From Paragonimus westermani (Eukaryota > Platyhelminthes > Trematoda > Plagiorchiida > Troglotrematidae), in NCBI GenBank assembly GCA_008508345.1, contig QNGE01002381.1, positions 1-64,000 on the forward strand: a stretch of 64,000 nucleotides of DNA, in the 5' to 3' direction. The position numbers and the translations under genes are program-made. This document shows, one piece after another, positions 12,501-27,500 of the stretch. The stretch's first letter is position 1, and every line of letters starts with the position of its first letter. Under the pieces are notes generated by a model that saw only the letters and a list, made by a program, of their open reading frames with translations, searched no databases and was not told the origin of the DNA.

Positions 12501-15500
12501 AGTAGGTCACATGTTTATGATATTTCAGTACGTAACTTACTGAGAATGTTCATTACATATTAATGCTCACGCAAGGACACCAGTTGTTACAAATAACGGG
12601 CATTGGTGTACCGTCGTTTTACAGCAGACTTTTTCGTTCAGCCGGTTGTCTTATGGCAGTTGATATGCGGCATCATACGTGTCCGGACCAGTGCGTTACA
12701 GTGGCAATAGCCAAAAACATTCGCGCACCTTATTACAAGTTGTTTGTGTCGCATAACTTGTGGTTTCAATCATGCACGCTGTATGTGAGCTAAACCCGAA
12801 GGAAAGGGCTTCTTTTAGAGCTTTTGTAGAGCAGCTGACCGGTGGTTGTCTGCTGGATGACAGTAAACAGCATATACAACTTTTACATAGGAAATAACAG
12901 GTGAGGAGTCTTTTTAGGGATGAGACCCAAGCCAGAGAGACAAATGTGTAGTAAGAATACATGAAAGAGAAAAATCGGAAAAACCGGGATTGAATTAGAA
13001 TGGAATTCGCTTGTGGATGTAGATACTGGTGCACGCTGTGTAAAATGAACGCTGAAAACATACACACAACTGAAATCGAAACTGGGCGGAATCTGAACTA
13101 CTTAGTGTATACAGAATATAAAGAACGATAAAAATAGCAAGCAGTCCTTGAAATAAAAAGTGTGCTTAACCAACCTGATAGGGATGCTAGTTCATACAAA
13201 TGAAAAGTAACTACCTGAGTTAATTTACTTTTGTCAGCCTGATCGCCGCTTTTTTACTTGATGCTTCGTTATGTGTGTCACGTCTTTATAAGGTCATTCG
13301 GTTACCTGCTGGACTCGCTGGAGTTCCCGTTCGCCAGAATTTTATAGTTTAGATGAATGATTCAAACTCGCTTAGGCCGGAAAAAAGAATTGCACCCGTC
13401 ATCGGCGGTCAGCTCAGCACTGGACCAACTTACCTTGTTTCAACAATTTTTTTTGATTCCACGAGATTGATCGACGAATTGTTAGTGGACAGTGAGAAAT
13501 GTGCTTCTGTCTGGTAGGTTATGGAGACATTAAACGTCTAGTTGTTACGTCGCAATCTATTTGAAATAAAAGTATCTTTGTTGTCGAATCAATCCGGTTG
13601 CTCCTACTACCGGAACCTGACCGTCTAAAGAACTTCTCACCTGTCTATTGAGGTGTTTTCTATATACCATCTGGCGTAGTAAATGCGGAAGAGAAAAGAC
13701 GACTACACTTTGAAACGCTGTCTTTGACGTTTTGAACGGCTTAAGCTCAATCCCTCTCCACTGAATTGTTGATCGACAACAAACTGTGTATTCTAATGAC
13801 CATAATTACCTTGGCCATAGTTAATTGCACCTGGTTTACCCACCATCACTGCACGTCAGATGAGCTGCACTTGGGGAAGGTCAGCTACTTGGCACTCTCT
13901 CGAAATGTGGTACGATGATGCACTGGGCTATTCTGTATGCCATAAACTTTGTTGAGGAATTCCCAATCAGTTGACTGCAGCCAATATCAAGTGATTATAA
14001 GCAACATAGCATTCGTGCATCGACCTTCTCAATACTCGTTTACTCTGGTCTAACGCGAACTTTCCTGTTTATTTTTGTTCGGTACTAAAAAACCGTATGA
14101 CCTGTTACAACTTGTGGATCTTAGCCTTCCTAATGTCAAACGCAAATTTACTGACCAATGCAGTGGAATGGGATTTATGACTTAGGAACTTCACCACATA
14201 AAATGGCATTGTATCATTAAACCATAAGAGCGAGCACCGGTTTCAGATTCACCGCCCAACTCGCGGATTTTAACTAAAACTATGGGCAAATGTTTGGCAA
14301 GTTGACACAAATGATCGAGACGTCACAGTTGCATTAATTTCGTTTACCTCACGTGCTCCTCATTGACGCTTTTCTGTTTGCCTACTGATAGTAGTATAAA
14401 ATCAACCCAAAATAAGTTTAACATAATTGTAATCTTGCTACTTTCGGACGTTAACCGAGAGGACCGTAAGCGAAAAAAGAATAAGACTATGGTAAGGTAA
14501 GGTGGACTGTTTTATAAATTTATTATTACCACTGAGTGTCGTACTTCACGTTATCTGTAACTACTTTTGTTAGCGGTGTGCTTTCTGAATAGATTAGAAG
14601 AATAATGACGAATAGTCGGGGATTCGGTTTATTTTCAAGTTGACCATCAATCACATTTGATCGCAACCTCCGTATCCAGATAGACCTTCCAGCCAGCCTC
14701 TTTCGAAAACAAGCACTAGACTCGAGTTTCGCTCTCATTACAGCTCGTCAGTAGTGCACATCCTTGCCACGGCCGGGATTTGAACTCCGGCCATTCCAAT
14801 CATGAGGCAACCGTGTTGACTACTGCGTCATTGACCTCACATTAGGAGAAGTACGACCTAGATATTTTCAAGCGGTCTATCTGTCATCCTATGCTTCTCC
14901 AATATCCTATTTTACAAACTACTAACTGACAATTCTGACACATGTCGTAGTCTTATTGGTCCATGGCTCTTAGAGACACAAGTATACTGTCTCATAGTAG
15001 GATGTTGCTCACCAATCGGCTTTCGATACTCTACACTCCTTTACTGTTAAGCAATATTCCACAGTTTTAATACACATAGTTTAAACGAAACACATTGTAC
15101 TTTGGCATGAACTAACATATGAACCCATCCTTTGTTTCAGCCGGAATGGATACGCCAAAGAACGAGCTGAACTTAGACCAGTTGGAAATTGCCATACGCT
15201 TAAATAGGGCGGACATCGCAAGGACCAAAATCTTTCTGGAAGGAAAGCGTTGGAAAGTAAGACCATTGATGAAAAAAGCAGTGTTGATTATTTTCTAGGT
15301 CAGTTAACCTTTCTCGTTGACGAAAATGCCCCTGGCTCATTTTAGCCTGTCAATTGAAATCAGCTACTCTCAGGGAGGTTTTACAATGACATTTACATTC
15401 CGCCAGCTACAACTCCTCTAAGATAGTAGGTTCACCGAACATATCTCGGAAGCCCGATACGTGAACAGGAGGTACAAATGGCTACACGTCAGCTAACAAC

Positions 15501-18500
15501 ATATGGGTGCTGTCGAGCACGACCAACAAGTCAACAAGCGAACTGAGCAGTAATCAAAACAAACGAACTTATGAGTATTAGTGCGACGTCGCGAATTTTT
15601 TCCATACACGAGTCAGGACACGCACCGAAGCTTCATAACTGCTGATTATGTCTGTCCTGATAAAACTGGAGTTGCTAATTCACAACCTGATTGCTTGCAA
15701 TTCATGCGATGTTATCGGGGTCTGTGTAAGGGTCGAGTTGACTGTAATCTCGGATCTTGGCACAAAGACATCCGGATAAAAATTTGAATATGCATAGTGG
15801 CTTGGTTCTGATATATAATGCTTCTGTAATCAAGCTTACTCAGACACAATCAACTGTGGCTCGGTTGAGATCACGAAAAATAAGGTGTAGCTATGGCTAG
15901 CTCAAGCCTCTGTGCTCCGTCGTCCTGGTATATATAAATCTACTGGATCATACACGCGCTTCGTTTTGCTTCAAACATGCGTATGCCTAATTAACTCACG
16001 TCATATGGCTTAGGCCAGCAGTTCCAGTATGTGCGCCTTACTTCTGATCATGCAATGGATGTCTGTACCTTTCGAGGAAGTCGCGTATCTATCAGCTTAC
16101 GATTAGATTTTACGTGGTTTGAATAGGCCTTGTGATTGTCGTTGGTTTGATCGTCTTGTATCTGCATGGTCTTAACTCATGAGTCTTTATTTTCCTCTCT
16201 CAGAGCATATGCACCAACATGCAATGGTGGTAATCTCACTGGCGTGGCCTACAATGTCGTCAGACTAGCTGACTAGCTGAACCGTATGTGGTTTTAAATA
16301 ACAGTAGAACATAGCTTAATTTATTTAGTCAAAATTACCAACGACTACTATGAGTAGCCTTTGCAAACACCGAGCCTACTCATACATCAAGAAAATTACC
16401 CGACTTACCGTTTACGTTGCAAAAACAAGTAGATTGAGTAGTCATGCTAACTTTACAAAATATAATGAAATTGTCATTTTTAATAACTGCGTGGGGTTCC
16501 TTTTTCACTAGGATGAAACTAATCAACCATTCATGAACTGTGTGCAGATTGTAAAGTGTCTACCATGGTGCAAGTAAAGGTTGTGAGAAGCTGCTGTAAA
16601 CACCCTCTACCAATCGACCTCTCGCAAGTTGACGGGTTTATTTCCATCCTGTTGAGTTTCATCAAAAATACGCGTGCTGAAGAACTAAGCACTCTACCCG
16701 TGTATAAGTGGCACATCGATTCCCGCTTATGAGAAAAGGAATTGTAACCACTAACGAAGGAATTCACACACTTTCAGCAAACCAGGTGTCCGCGGTCCGG
16801 TGGTCTAATGAATTAGTACCTGAACCATCACAGGAGTACCCCAATAGGTTACTAATGTTTCGTGAGCCGTGAGTTCGACTGTCTGGTACATGCGGTGTTT
16901 TTTTGGTATCAACAAGCTGAAACAGCTTTACGGCACATCGTCAAAGGTCAGTGGAGCCAAACAATGGCACGCTCCACTGTTTTATTGGCGGCAAATGTTA
17001 CACGAACAAATATAAGCCGGAAAGAAAACTGTATTTAGTAACCCGATAACTCATTTGTGCTTTGATCCTACTCAATGGAACCCTTAGAACAGCACGTGTG
17101 ATTAATGGCTCTTAAACAAGCCTCGAAACAGTTAAGCCTGTTTTAAGGTCTTAGGCAGTTGTGAAAGTTTTGTAATTTGGCGATGTATCCATCAGGCATA
17201 CTTCGTCTGGTAAGCACTTCAGGTTTTGTGGTCGTTACTGTGCAAACTAGGGTCATTAGTGAGTCTGAAGTGTGTAGTCAAAATAACTAGTAAATAAGTT
17301 CTTAGTTTCTGAATTGTCTAGCTGATTTTTCTGTAGTGAGATGTGTTGTCAAGTTTCACCGAGTACATATTTCTGATGCGTGGCGGAAACGGCCAAACCA
17401 TTCGTGTGCTTTCGGCAAACTTTTACCATCACACACCTTACTGTTAACATTAGAAGTAACTTCTTCAACTTCAAATGTGAACCCTACTTCATTTTAATTT
17501 TTCTGGATTTCAGAAAGGTGCCCTTAATGATTTCATGTTTACCGTAATACTGAACGACCAAAATGACTTTGTTAGCCTTCTGCTCGAAAACGGCTTCAAT
17601 TTGGAAGAGTTCCTATCGGTCCATACTCTTGAACGTTTGTATACAGAGTGTCTGAAAAAGACGGTAAGTTCCTCGTTTACATAAAGAGCTGTGAAATATG
17701 CTGATTTTTTTAATTTGTGTTAAAAATCACAACACAGTATTTTTTCTCATCCATCAGTGAACACATTCGCCAGACCTCTAAAGCCGGGTTGATGGTAAAT
17801 CATGTGAACTAACCATCCGCAGAAGAGTTTAGCTTGGAACATTCTTTACCGTCAAGAATTTGATTAGTGAATACATAAGGTTGATGTTGTACGATTTGTG
17901 TCTAGACAAAGGTCGCTACATCTTTACGAGTTAGCTTCAGTGCAACCATCCAAGCGATACGTCGGTGATAGTTTCTTCATCGCAGATAGTCAACTTCAGG
18001 TACAGCGCCTAATGGATCAAATGATTTCTTTGTATTCAAACGCGCATTTTACTATGGGAGGCGAGAATCAAACCAGCCTAACATTTTTGGATATACGCAT
18101 CAGGGGAAATGCAGATAGCTCATTTCAACGAAGCGTTCATCGCAATATCTCTTGAAAATGACAGTGCTTGCGTTTGGAAAGCTTTCTAGCCCGATTCTGT
18201 AAGCAAAGCTCGGTGCACACGTTGGTCGATTGGGGCAGGTGTATTTGAGCTGAAGGTATGTTTTAAGAAAAGGTGGCCTTGTTAGAAACCACCATAGAAT
18301 TAGACGGTTACCCTAACCCGTTTAGTGTATGACTCAAACAACTCCTTGACGCAAGAGTTCGACCCGAAACGGCGTCCAAAAAACCTTCCCGTCAGGGGCT
18401 ATGATTTATGCCGACTAATTTACTGTCGCCAAACACAATACAGTCTTCTTAATGGTTCTGCTGGAAACATTCCCGATTCCAATACCCTGTGTGAAAAACC

Positions 18501-21500
18501 GATAATTGAATCAGGTAAATCCAATGTTTTCACATTGACCATCACTTGCATTTGATCGCAACCTTCGTATCCAGATAGACCTTCCAGCCAGCCTCTTTCG
18601 AAAACAAGCACTAGACTCGAGTTTTGCTCTCATTACAGCTCGTCAGTAGTGCACATCCTTGCCACGGCCGGGATTTGAACTCCGGCCATTCCAATCATGA
18701 GGCAACCGTGTTGACTACTGCGTCATTGACCTTACATTAGACTCGATCGAACTTTCGCTTGTGAGCAGTGATCGGGTTGCCCGATCGTACTGAGAGGAGA
18801 CACAGTAACTGTCTTTTCGAAAGAAGCTTTCTGGAAAGTCTATCCGGATGCGACGGCCACGATCAAATGTGAGTGATGCCCAGCTTGAAAATAAACCAAA
18901 TCCCTGACTACACATCAGAAATCCATTGTTATCAGTAAATATTGACGGAGACACGGAGCACCCTACGTAGGCAAAACTGAGCGCCATTCGGAACACATCC
19001 CGAAGTGGGTCAAAAACAGGTAATGCAAACTTATGACGCCACAGCCGAACACAGAAACAAGGGGATTGCATCATCGATCACACACCATATTCTAATGACG
19101 CAACACCAATGCGATCCTACAACGGCATTTTGCGTTATGTACTCAACGTTGCGCAGGCGAACACTGTGCTTTACCCAAGCTGTTGCATTCGAAGTTACAA
19201 ACCCGTGTTGTGGGTTCAGAATCAACCGTTTGCTGCTACGATGGTAAAGAACATGAATGTGGTTTCTGACATTTGGGTTTCTCTAGTGTCTTGTTCACCT
19301 TTTCATATTGACACATAAACGGTCCGTAATATGGACTCAGAGATGCAGTGAAATTTGTCCAGACATAAGTCATGCAGTATCAGCCTGCTGTCTTCCTTAT
19401 CAGAAACCTAGCTTGATTAAAAATTAGCGGTTGTGACGTGCGCAGTTGCTTTTGTGATCTGTTTCTTGTCAGAACTTCCTGCACTCCCGGATACCTGGAT
19501 GGTACTGTGCAACCGAGTCATAAAAGTTAACACGTCAGTAGCCAACGACAGGCACCAAGTGAAGTTGCAACGCATGTTTAGTAATGGTGTAAGGTACTAT
19601 ATACCTGAAGTCAACAAAGTGACTTCTTCCGGTAAGTTAAACACCTACCCTTACATGGAGAGACACACCGTGAATCTAAATAGCAAGTAAGAAGAGAATT
19701 GTTTGGAGGTGGTGGCCGTTTCTGCCTATACCTTGTCGCGCTAAGCTCGTGTGGGGCGTTCAAGCCTGAATTCATCAAACCAGACTTCCTAAACACTATT
19801 GAGGATGCGGAGCACACTAATAGACAGCTATTATTGCTCGTGACCGTCAAACGACATTGAACCTAGCTTCAGCGGGGAACATGTTGTCGCTTGTGGAGAG
19901 ACTGAACAACCATTTTGATTAACGTTTTACTGTTCTGTAGACCGTCGTCAACACTCTGTTTTAAGTCATGACGCTCACGAGGTCCTCGATGTAAAACTGT
20001 GGTATAATGAGCTACGAAATCACCAGCACATAATGGGCAATCTTCCGAACATTCGTTGTTCGTTAGCCGTATAGTTAATTCGACTTCAGATGCGCTGAGT
20101 CAATGTTAGAATATTGTTTTCCTAAAGCTAAAGATTTGTATTGCCTCCTGCGTGTAGTTCTGACAAGTTTGAAAAGATTGTACAGATCAAATTTACTGCA
20201 TCTCCGTAGATTACTGACATCTCCTCGGGCAATCGAGATATCACCCTTAACGCGGTTGCAGCCACTTTCAAGTTGGATCACAATGAGTGTCACATCAGGA
20301 AGAAATCGGTTGATTTTCACCACACGTTATCAAGTGCTACCATCTCCTGCGTGAATCATAAACCTAGAGTCACTGGTTAAATCCAATCCGCTTTTCTATT
20401 GAAAAAGCCGAGGGCGGTGTTGCACAATCAGCAAGTTTCGCCATGGCTAATATTCGCGACCCAACATTGGGTCATAGAATGGTCTCCAAACAAGAATTCA
20501 GAACATAAACTATCCCCAGAGTTGCAACTTCCGAAGTCCATGAACCTAAACAGATTTGGAACCGTTGTCAAACGGCCTCCTCTAATTAGTTATGATTGAT
20601 TGCCTCTTTCTTTCGGTGTTATCTCTTCATGATAAAAGTGATATGCTAACTAGCGCCTTACTGTGCTTCCATTCTACTCAGTCAAATTTTCTTCGCTCAG
20701 ATACCAGAGATCATGGTCTGATTAGACTTGACAGTCCACAGGAACCAGTGAGGTCTCACAACTGTGAAGATGTCCGGAAAGAATAAATTATTTGTGTTAA
20801 TTCCACAAAAATGCTTTCTATAGCTAAGTTACGCGCATCAAATCGAAAACTAATACTAGGGGAAGGAAGCCACTCATTCGTGATAGTAGTGTGTTTATTG
20901 GGATAATAATATTGAGCTCGAGAATTGGCACATATTTGAGTGCGATCTTTGACTCAAAGTTGCCAACCCTGATCACTACTTTGCTGACTCCATAATGAAC
21001 AGTATCGACATAAGTGCTTACGAATAACGAAGACTTTTTTCCCACCTTAAGACAAGAAGCATAGTTTTGTAGAGTTTTCTATGGTAGACCGGATAAAACT
21101 TGTCATATAACAGTTTCTCTCAACTAGTCCACGACTTATGATCTTCTTAATCAGTTCATGTGGTGTTTATCCGTCCATTTTCCTTCTGTAGGATTATAAG
21201 ACTGGTTTGCTTCAGCAACTATGGAAACGGGCCCGCATTTACAAAATGGAATGGGTTATGCTTCGAGACATCGGTCGCATCATCAAGAACTTAGTCGGTG
21301 ACTTCTATCATCCCTTGTACTTGACCAAGCGTTTCCGAAACACTGTGGTTACACACGGTTTGAATGACTCAAGTGACGAGGAAGACATGGTGGAAGATGT
21401 ACCCAAAGGTCAGCAACGTTGGAACAATTGCTTCTCCAGACTAAACTTTACATCTTCGGTACTGCGTTGTTTGACGGTAATTATGTATGTATATAGTTAC

Positions 21501-24500
21501 TGAGGCAAAGTGTGCTCTACGAGCGGTCAGCTTTTTGCCTAGAGGAAACACAAGTAAGCTTTTCGATAGTCTCCCTTACGGTGGATATAGTGTGATCATA
21601 TGGACTAGGTAGTTCCATCTTGCCGAACAGCTGTAGAGAACGGGAAATACAGTGGAAAACGTAGGTTATCATTACAGTCAAATAAAGTGACAGCTTGTGG
21701 ATCTGAATAGAAATAACCAGCTGACCTGATATTAATCGACTCAAGATGAAGTTAAATGCAGCGAACGCTCAGATTATCACAACTCACGGTTTTTGCTAAG
21801 CTCGGTGACCACAATGCAACTGAGGAGAACAAATATACATTGTGACTGAAACATGGGTTAGTTTTATACTGAGAACTGGGCTTCCATTATGCAACAGGAA
21901 TCATATCCCAGAAGCCGTTATCAGTGACGGAAAATCAGTGGACACCTTTCACCCGGTTGAGCCAGGCTAGAGTATTTTTACCAAAACAGAAAGAACGTTT
22001 GCAGTGTGCACCAACGACCACAAGTACGGATACTACATGCCCTTGATACCTTTGGAATGTAGCTGTCTGTTAGATTCGTATCGGTAGGTTAGTCAGTATG
22101 TAGCAGCTGGGCGGATTAGCAACTTAGTGTGTAGCACATTTTTTGTTCTAAGATCATTTGGAGATCATATGTAACACTCTTGAACGAAATGCTATTATAG
22201 CTCTGGAGACTGCGGCTAAGACCTCATAACCAAAACCTAAGAGGGCAAACCCTGACCTGAATCACGAGGCTTGTAAAAATTGGATCCTTTTGCAGGCGTA
22301 TAAGTGTTGAGCTCTTTCGGTGAACTTAAAGTCCGTCTGAAGTGTGATTTGCTTGCCTTCATCACTTGTTTAGAAGTTTTTGTTTTATTCTAACTTAGGG
22401 TCTAAAAAGGGAGGAAGGACTGTCAAAACTATTGAGAGTTCACCTGATGTGACTTCGGCCTCTACATTACCAGAGGAGGAAGAGGCAGATATCACGAGCT
22501 CATTTCGGAACAAACTCCGGGCTCACAGTTTTGACGCAGATATACCCAACTCCCTCGATTCCGACTTGGTAACCAACAGTAGTCCTCGGCCACCCGTGAA
22601 ACCCAAACAAGATGCGACGAAAAACGTCAAACCTAAGCAACAAATCTACAAACCAATCATATCAGAACACGGGGTTACCAATGATGACAGACAGCCATTG
22701 CTAAAACACTCTGGGGAAGCTGAACAAGATGATGAAGATGAACTTACGCTAAGAGGCTCCAGTGATCACTCCAGTGACGAGTCCTCTGATGTGACCGTAG
22801 TAGAGGACACGCGCTTGCGCCCAAAGACTCGAGATGCATCAGCTGGCCAGCAACCGTTAAGATCCAAAACCACTTCGACTCCCGCTTTCCGTTATCGACC
22901 ACCGAATGGGCGTTGCTACATTGTTCGCCCGATAACCGCATTCCAGCTAGGATATCAACCATACGTGAGAAAAAGTCCTCCAGTCCCTAAAAACGGTCTT
23001 TTGGCTTTTGGTTCCGCGATTTACCCACAGTCTAATTCTTCCCGGTCACAGTCAGTGGGCAAATATCGTGTCATTGATTACACACACCAGTCTGACGATC
23101 AGCGTATTACGGCGCCTAAAGCTCAAATGGAAAACACGAGGAACCTAAAGATCCAGAGTTCATCGAGGTCGAAAGGAACAGACAATAAGGCTGATTCTGG
23201 TAATGCATCTGATCAAAATGGTAAACTGGCTCCAACTGTTCCGATCAAACCTAATCCAGGTCAGTTTAACTTCGACCTGCTTACCTTTTCCAACACTTCC
23301 TCTGAACAGTCTATTTGACGTCTAACTGAAACATTTGCTTCTAGGATGTAGTCGTTCATAATCGCACCCTCATCATCCAGACGTTTCAAAGCCCGCGTTC
23401 AGTGGTCTTTGAATCGAGATGCATGTCAGAAAATTCTCAGTGTTAGCTTGCCAAGTTCGTGCCGTAGCGTTTGTTCATCCAATTATTAGATACACAAGGC
23501 AGTGAAACAGTGTTTAACATTTGGGCCATAAAAACGATATTCTTATATATTGCAAGAAATGCCGGCTGAAGGTGTATGAAGTCGTATTGACCGAAGCAAT
23601 GAATAAAATGACTATCAAAGTTGCAAGAACAAACAGAGTTCCACGAAATCCAAGGTTGGTTTTTCAGATTTCAGGAGCGCCACTTCACTGAATCTCGCAT
23701 GTTAAGCAATGTAAAAGGGAGCGTCTCAGACGAAACATAGGTGAACTTTTTTATACGGGTTTCAAATTTAGACAAAAATTATCAATCAGTACACGTTTTT
23801 ATCTTGGAAAAAGCTTTGTTTTGTATAATCCCTTCTACTGAGAGCTTGGTCATCAGACGTTTTTGTGTATTCAGCTCGAGATAGCTAGAAGAATGTTTGT
23901 TGAAACTCTTAATTTGTCAAAACTTCGTGTCAGTCATAGAGCCATTTCAACTGCCATGGTTTCGTATATAGCTCAGTAAACTTACAAAATCCTGAGGGAA
24001 AAATCATTGTTTTTTTATTGGATGCTTGAACGATTTACATACACTTGCATCTGAGCAAGATGAAACTGTCATTTTGTCCCGAATGAGAACAAAAACAAAG
24101 CACCGTTCAAAGAACGTGAAAAACATTCGATGTGTGAAGTTGATTTACAGGAAACAGCTTCTTTTGAATGTGCATAATTCAGTGGGTTACTTCCCACTGG
24201 GAAGCCGCTTTCCGACAGGAGAGATGCAAGTGTTTTACACCTTTAGCCGATTTGATCATAGAGTTCACACAAGCTTTTTATACTTTCAAAGGAGTAGCTA
24301 ACCCGAAAAGAATATTCATAGTTTATTATGGATGACCCACCAAAGGAGCCTTCGAATGTGCATGTTCGAGTGGTCTTGAAGCTGCCCACGGGCGAGTAGG
24401 TATACTGTAACTCAAAAGGATATCCTCTCAAGGAATGGAGTGATCCAGAAAACTGAAGCTTTAGAGTCAGCGAACATTAAGATGGCAAAAATAGGTTCTG

Positions 24501-27500
24501 GAGTTTGTTGGATCAAAATACACGGCTAACATTTATTTCAGTTACTTCTGGGCTCATACTAAGCCGGATCGACTAAAAATCTTAATTCTTGACCAAGCTT
24601 TATTGTGTATCCCTAGCTATTCTTGTCGTGAAGGTATATACACCAACCCATGATGGAATCAGTAAACTTGAAGGTCCACGTCGACAAAAGGGACATGCTG
24701 TGTTTGCAGCTGACACACAGCAATCCTCAAAAAGACGAGCTCGTTCACTTGGTCGAGTTCAAACGGAGACTCATTTGAGCGTCCTTGGTAATCGCGCCAA
24801 ATTTGGTGATGGCGCTCGGCGGGTTACGCATTCTATTCTTCACCCGCTGACAGATCCAGAGAGAACACAGCTCAAACTGAAAGAAACCGAGAGAAGAGCT
24901 CGGGAACGACGCAAAGAAAAAGACCGAAAGTTCAGACATCGGGTCGCTCAAGGAAAGTTCACTATCATGGAAAGACTGACGGGTAAAGCAAAAGAACAAA
25001 GTGAGTACCAGGTCTGATAATGTGCCAAATCGACGGTAGCGTGTGGTTGAATTCAGCGTAGAAATTCATGTGTATCATAGCTCATCCGCAAGCCAACAGC
25101 CTGTAATCATTTCCCTTCCAGGTAGGACTTTCAGTTTGAAACCCTGACTAGTCTCTGAACAGAAAACTGTCTAGTTGTGAGTAATAGCTTTTGGAGTAGA
25201 CCAGACAAGTTTGTGACTGTCTTATCCCAAGCCATGCTTATAAAACTGACTGATTAAAAGACAAGTTAAGTGGTCGATGTTACAGGTCTTATGCAAAATA
25301 CAGTTATGGTAAATGGAGAGAATTACATAGTTTACACTTTCAGACCATCCACAGAATATTTGAAGAGAGCCAATCGGTATATGACTAAATAACCTCAGTC
25401 TTCCGGGTTGTAATAAAAGACCTCCGCGAACGGACAGTTTTCATTGTTACATTTCAAACATCCCATGATATGCAGCTTCTTAATACACATAGCTGATCTG
25501 CTTATATTTATGAATTCCCACTTTTAAGAGGTGGTAGCCCACTGGCTTTTGTTCTAAGTACTTATGTGCATGAAGAAAACAGTTTAACAAGTTCGATGAA
25601 CAAACTTGAGGGGACCTTGACACCCTTGATTGCAACTCGGTAAAGCTAACATATCTTCAACTAAACAGTGCAACTAAAGATGGGGAAATAAAGAATCTGA
25701 CGGCTACGAAGTGAACACCGTTCAAATTCACACGAGATCCATATATTCCAGCCACCCATTTTTGAAGATTTGCAGTGGATATGAGTTACCCATGCTGGCT
25801 ATACTTCATGGTTAGTGTACATCCTTAACTTTGCAAAGCGCTGTCTGCCTGTCCACATGCTCACAAGGCGTACATATTCACCACTGCACCAACCATTTCA
25901 CGTCAAGCACGATAGAATCAACGCACTCGTTTTTCAGGAGATGAACGTGTGGTTTTCTTGGTTTGAACGAATGTGAATCTACACTTCGAATGGACTCGCA
26001 TGACGTGCACATGAACGGGTGAAGCCTTTTAGGTTTTGTTCTCTTATCTCTTGCAAACGCATATCAAAAGAACACAGACACTGCAACACTTGACCGACTG
26101 CACTATAAAGCGGTGTTAATTCTATCAGTCTGGTGGCTTGCCTAGCTTGAATACGATCGTTACATGAACTGTTCGAAGACTGGATAGCTGTGCATGTCTC
26201 GACCGGATAGACAGGCCCATCAGTTGAGTAACCCGTCAGTCAGTCTTACCCATAACCATAAAGCCTTCAACTTAACGCGTCATCCATCAGTTTGGAAATT
26301 AACGGGACTGGCGCCTATGGCGAGAATACAGATAGAAATTGCTGAGGCCTTGAGCACGAGCCACGCAATACACACCGGTTGTTAAGCTGAGACGTTTGGT
26401 ATGTAACTGTCTGGCTAACCATCAACTTCCATATAATCAGACGGTCACTAGTAGGTGCTAGGGCAGTTTTTTTACTAGGACCTAATCAGTATTCACTATT
26501 TATTACAACCACTGTAGCTGGTTAGTAGAACTTCGGCTGTACGACTGTCTCCACAGGAGGCATTGATTGCCTTGCTGACAGTGGTGGATAACACTTTCAG
26601 GGGGACTTGTAACAAAGCAGCACTTTCGAAATTTCCTTGATTCAATGAGCATTCAGCAATTTCAGTATGATCAAAAAGTCCTGATCGTAGTGATAATGGT
26701 TGCACCTGGCGGGTTATTTAATTTTTCCTGTTAGTAAGATCAAACGAGTCAAGCTTCTGTCATTAGGACCGAATTTTTGTTGTTCAGGTCGTAAGAATAG
26801 CCAGCGTGGTTTAGAAGTTCAACTTGAAAATTTATATGATCATTGAGCTGCTCTAACTCAGTCATCACCCTCAAACGAGTAGAGAGTGAAATCGACGTTG
26901 TTGAACTCGTGCTACCAGTATCTTAACTAGAAGCAACATTTAGATGCATTGAAGTGTTCACAAAAGAACGAGCGTATAATGCTGTCCAGACCGGACAAAG
27001 GAACAGGAGTCGTTTTGATGAACAGGATTGATTACGTTAGCAAAATGAACAATATACTGGCTGATAGCTCAAAATTCACGAATATGAGTACGGAGAAAGA
27101 CAAAACACCAGTTATGGAAAAGGCGATATCCAGAACGTTGCGTGTAATGAAACAGAAGGGGATAATTGACCCGGTCACTTTCGAGCGTATCCGTCCCACT
27201 GGAACAATAATCCCCAGGTTATACGGTCTGTCCAAAGTGCACAAAGTAGGCGTGCTTTTGAGGCTCATTCTAGATATGTGCAACTCGCCTTATCATGCTC
27301 TGGCTAAATGGCTTGCCGGTTTGCTCGGACCCATCATGTTGAAGCGATACTTCTCACTTCATTGACGCAATCCAAGACCTGAACCTAAACAACCAAGGAA
27401 TTTTCTCACTTGATGTTGCTTCGCTATTCACGGACGTGCCTCTAAAAGAGACAATTGACTACTTATGTGATTACATCGAGCGTAACAACAAACACGTGGG

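Larger units (their letters stand above)
17664..21191. other. Intron 8 with retroelement cluster
   Basis: About 3.5 kb. It holds a Penelope-like reverse transcriptase fragment (17890-18320) followed by an inverted SINE pair (18531-18910). The stretch 18911-21191 has several short open frames on both strands but no recognised domain. Confidence 0.6.

Noticed and set aside
16794..16885. tRNA-like sequence with GGTGGTCTAATGA and GAGTTCGACTG boxes
   Set aside because: Spacing and stems do not make a tRNA by eye, and no second copy is in the window to support a SINE.
22744..22962. Minus-strand open frame opposite exon 10
   Set aside because: It is a shadow of the well-supported plus-strand exon.
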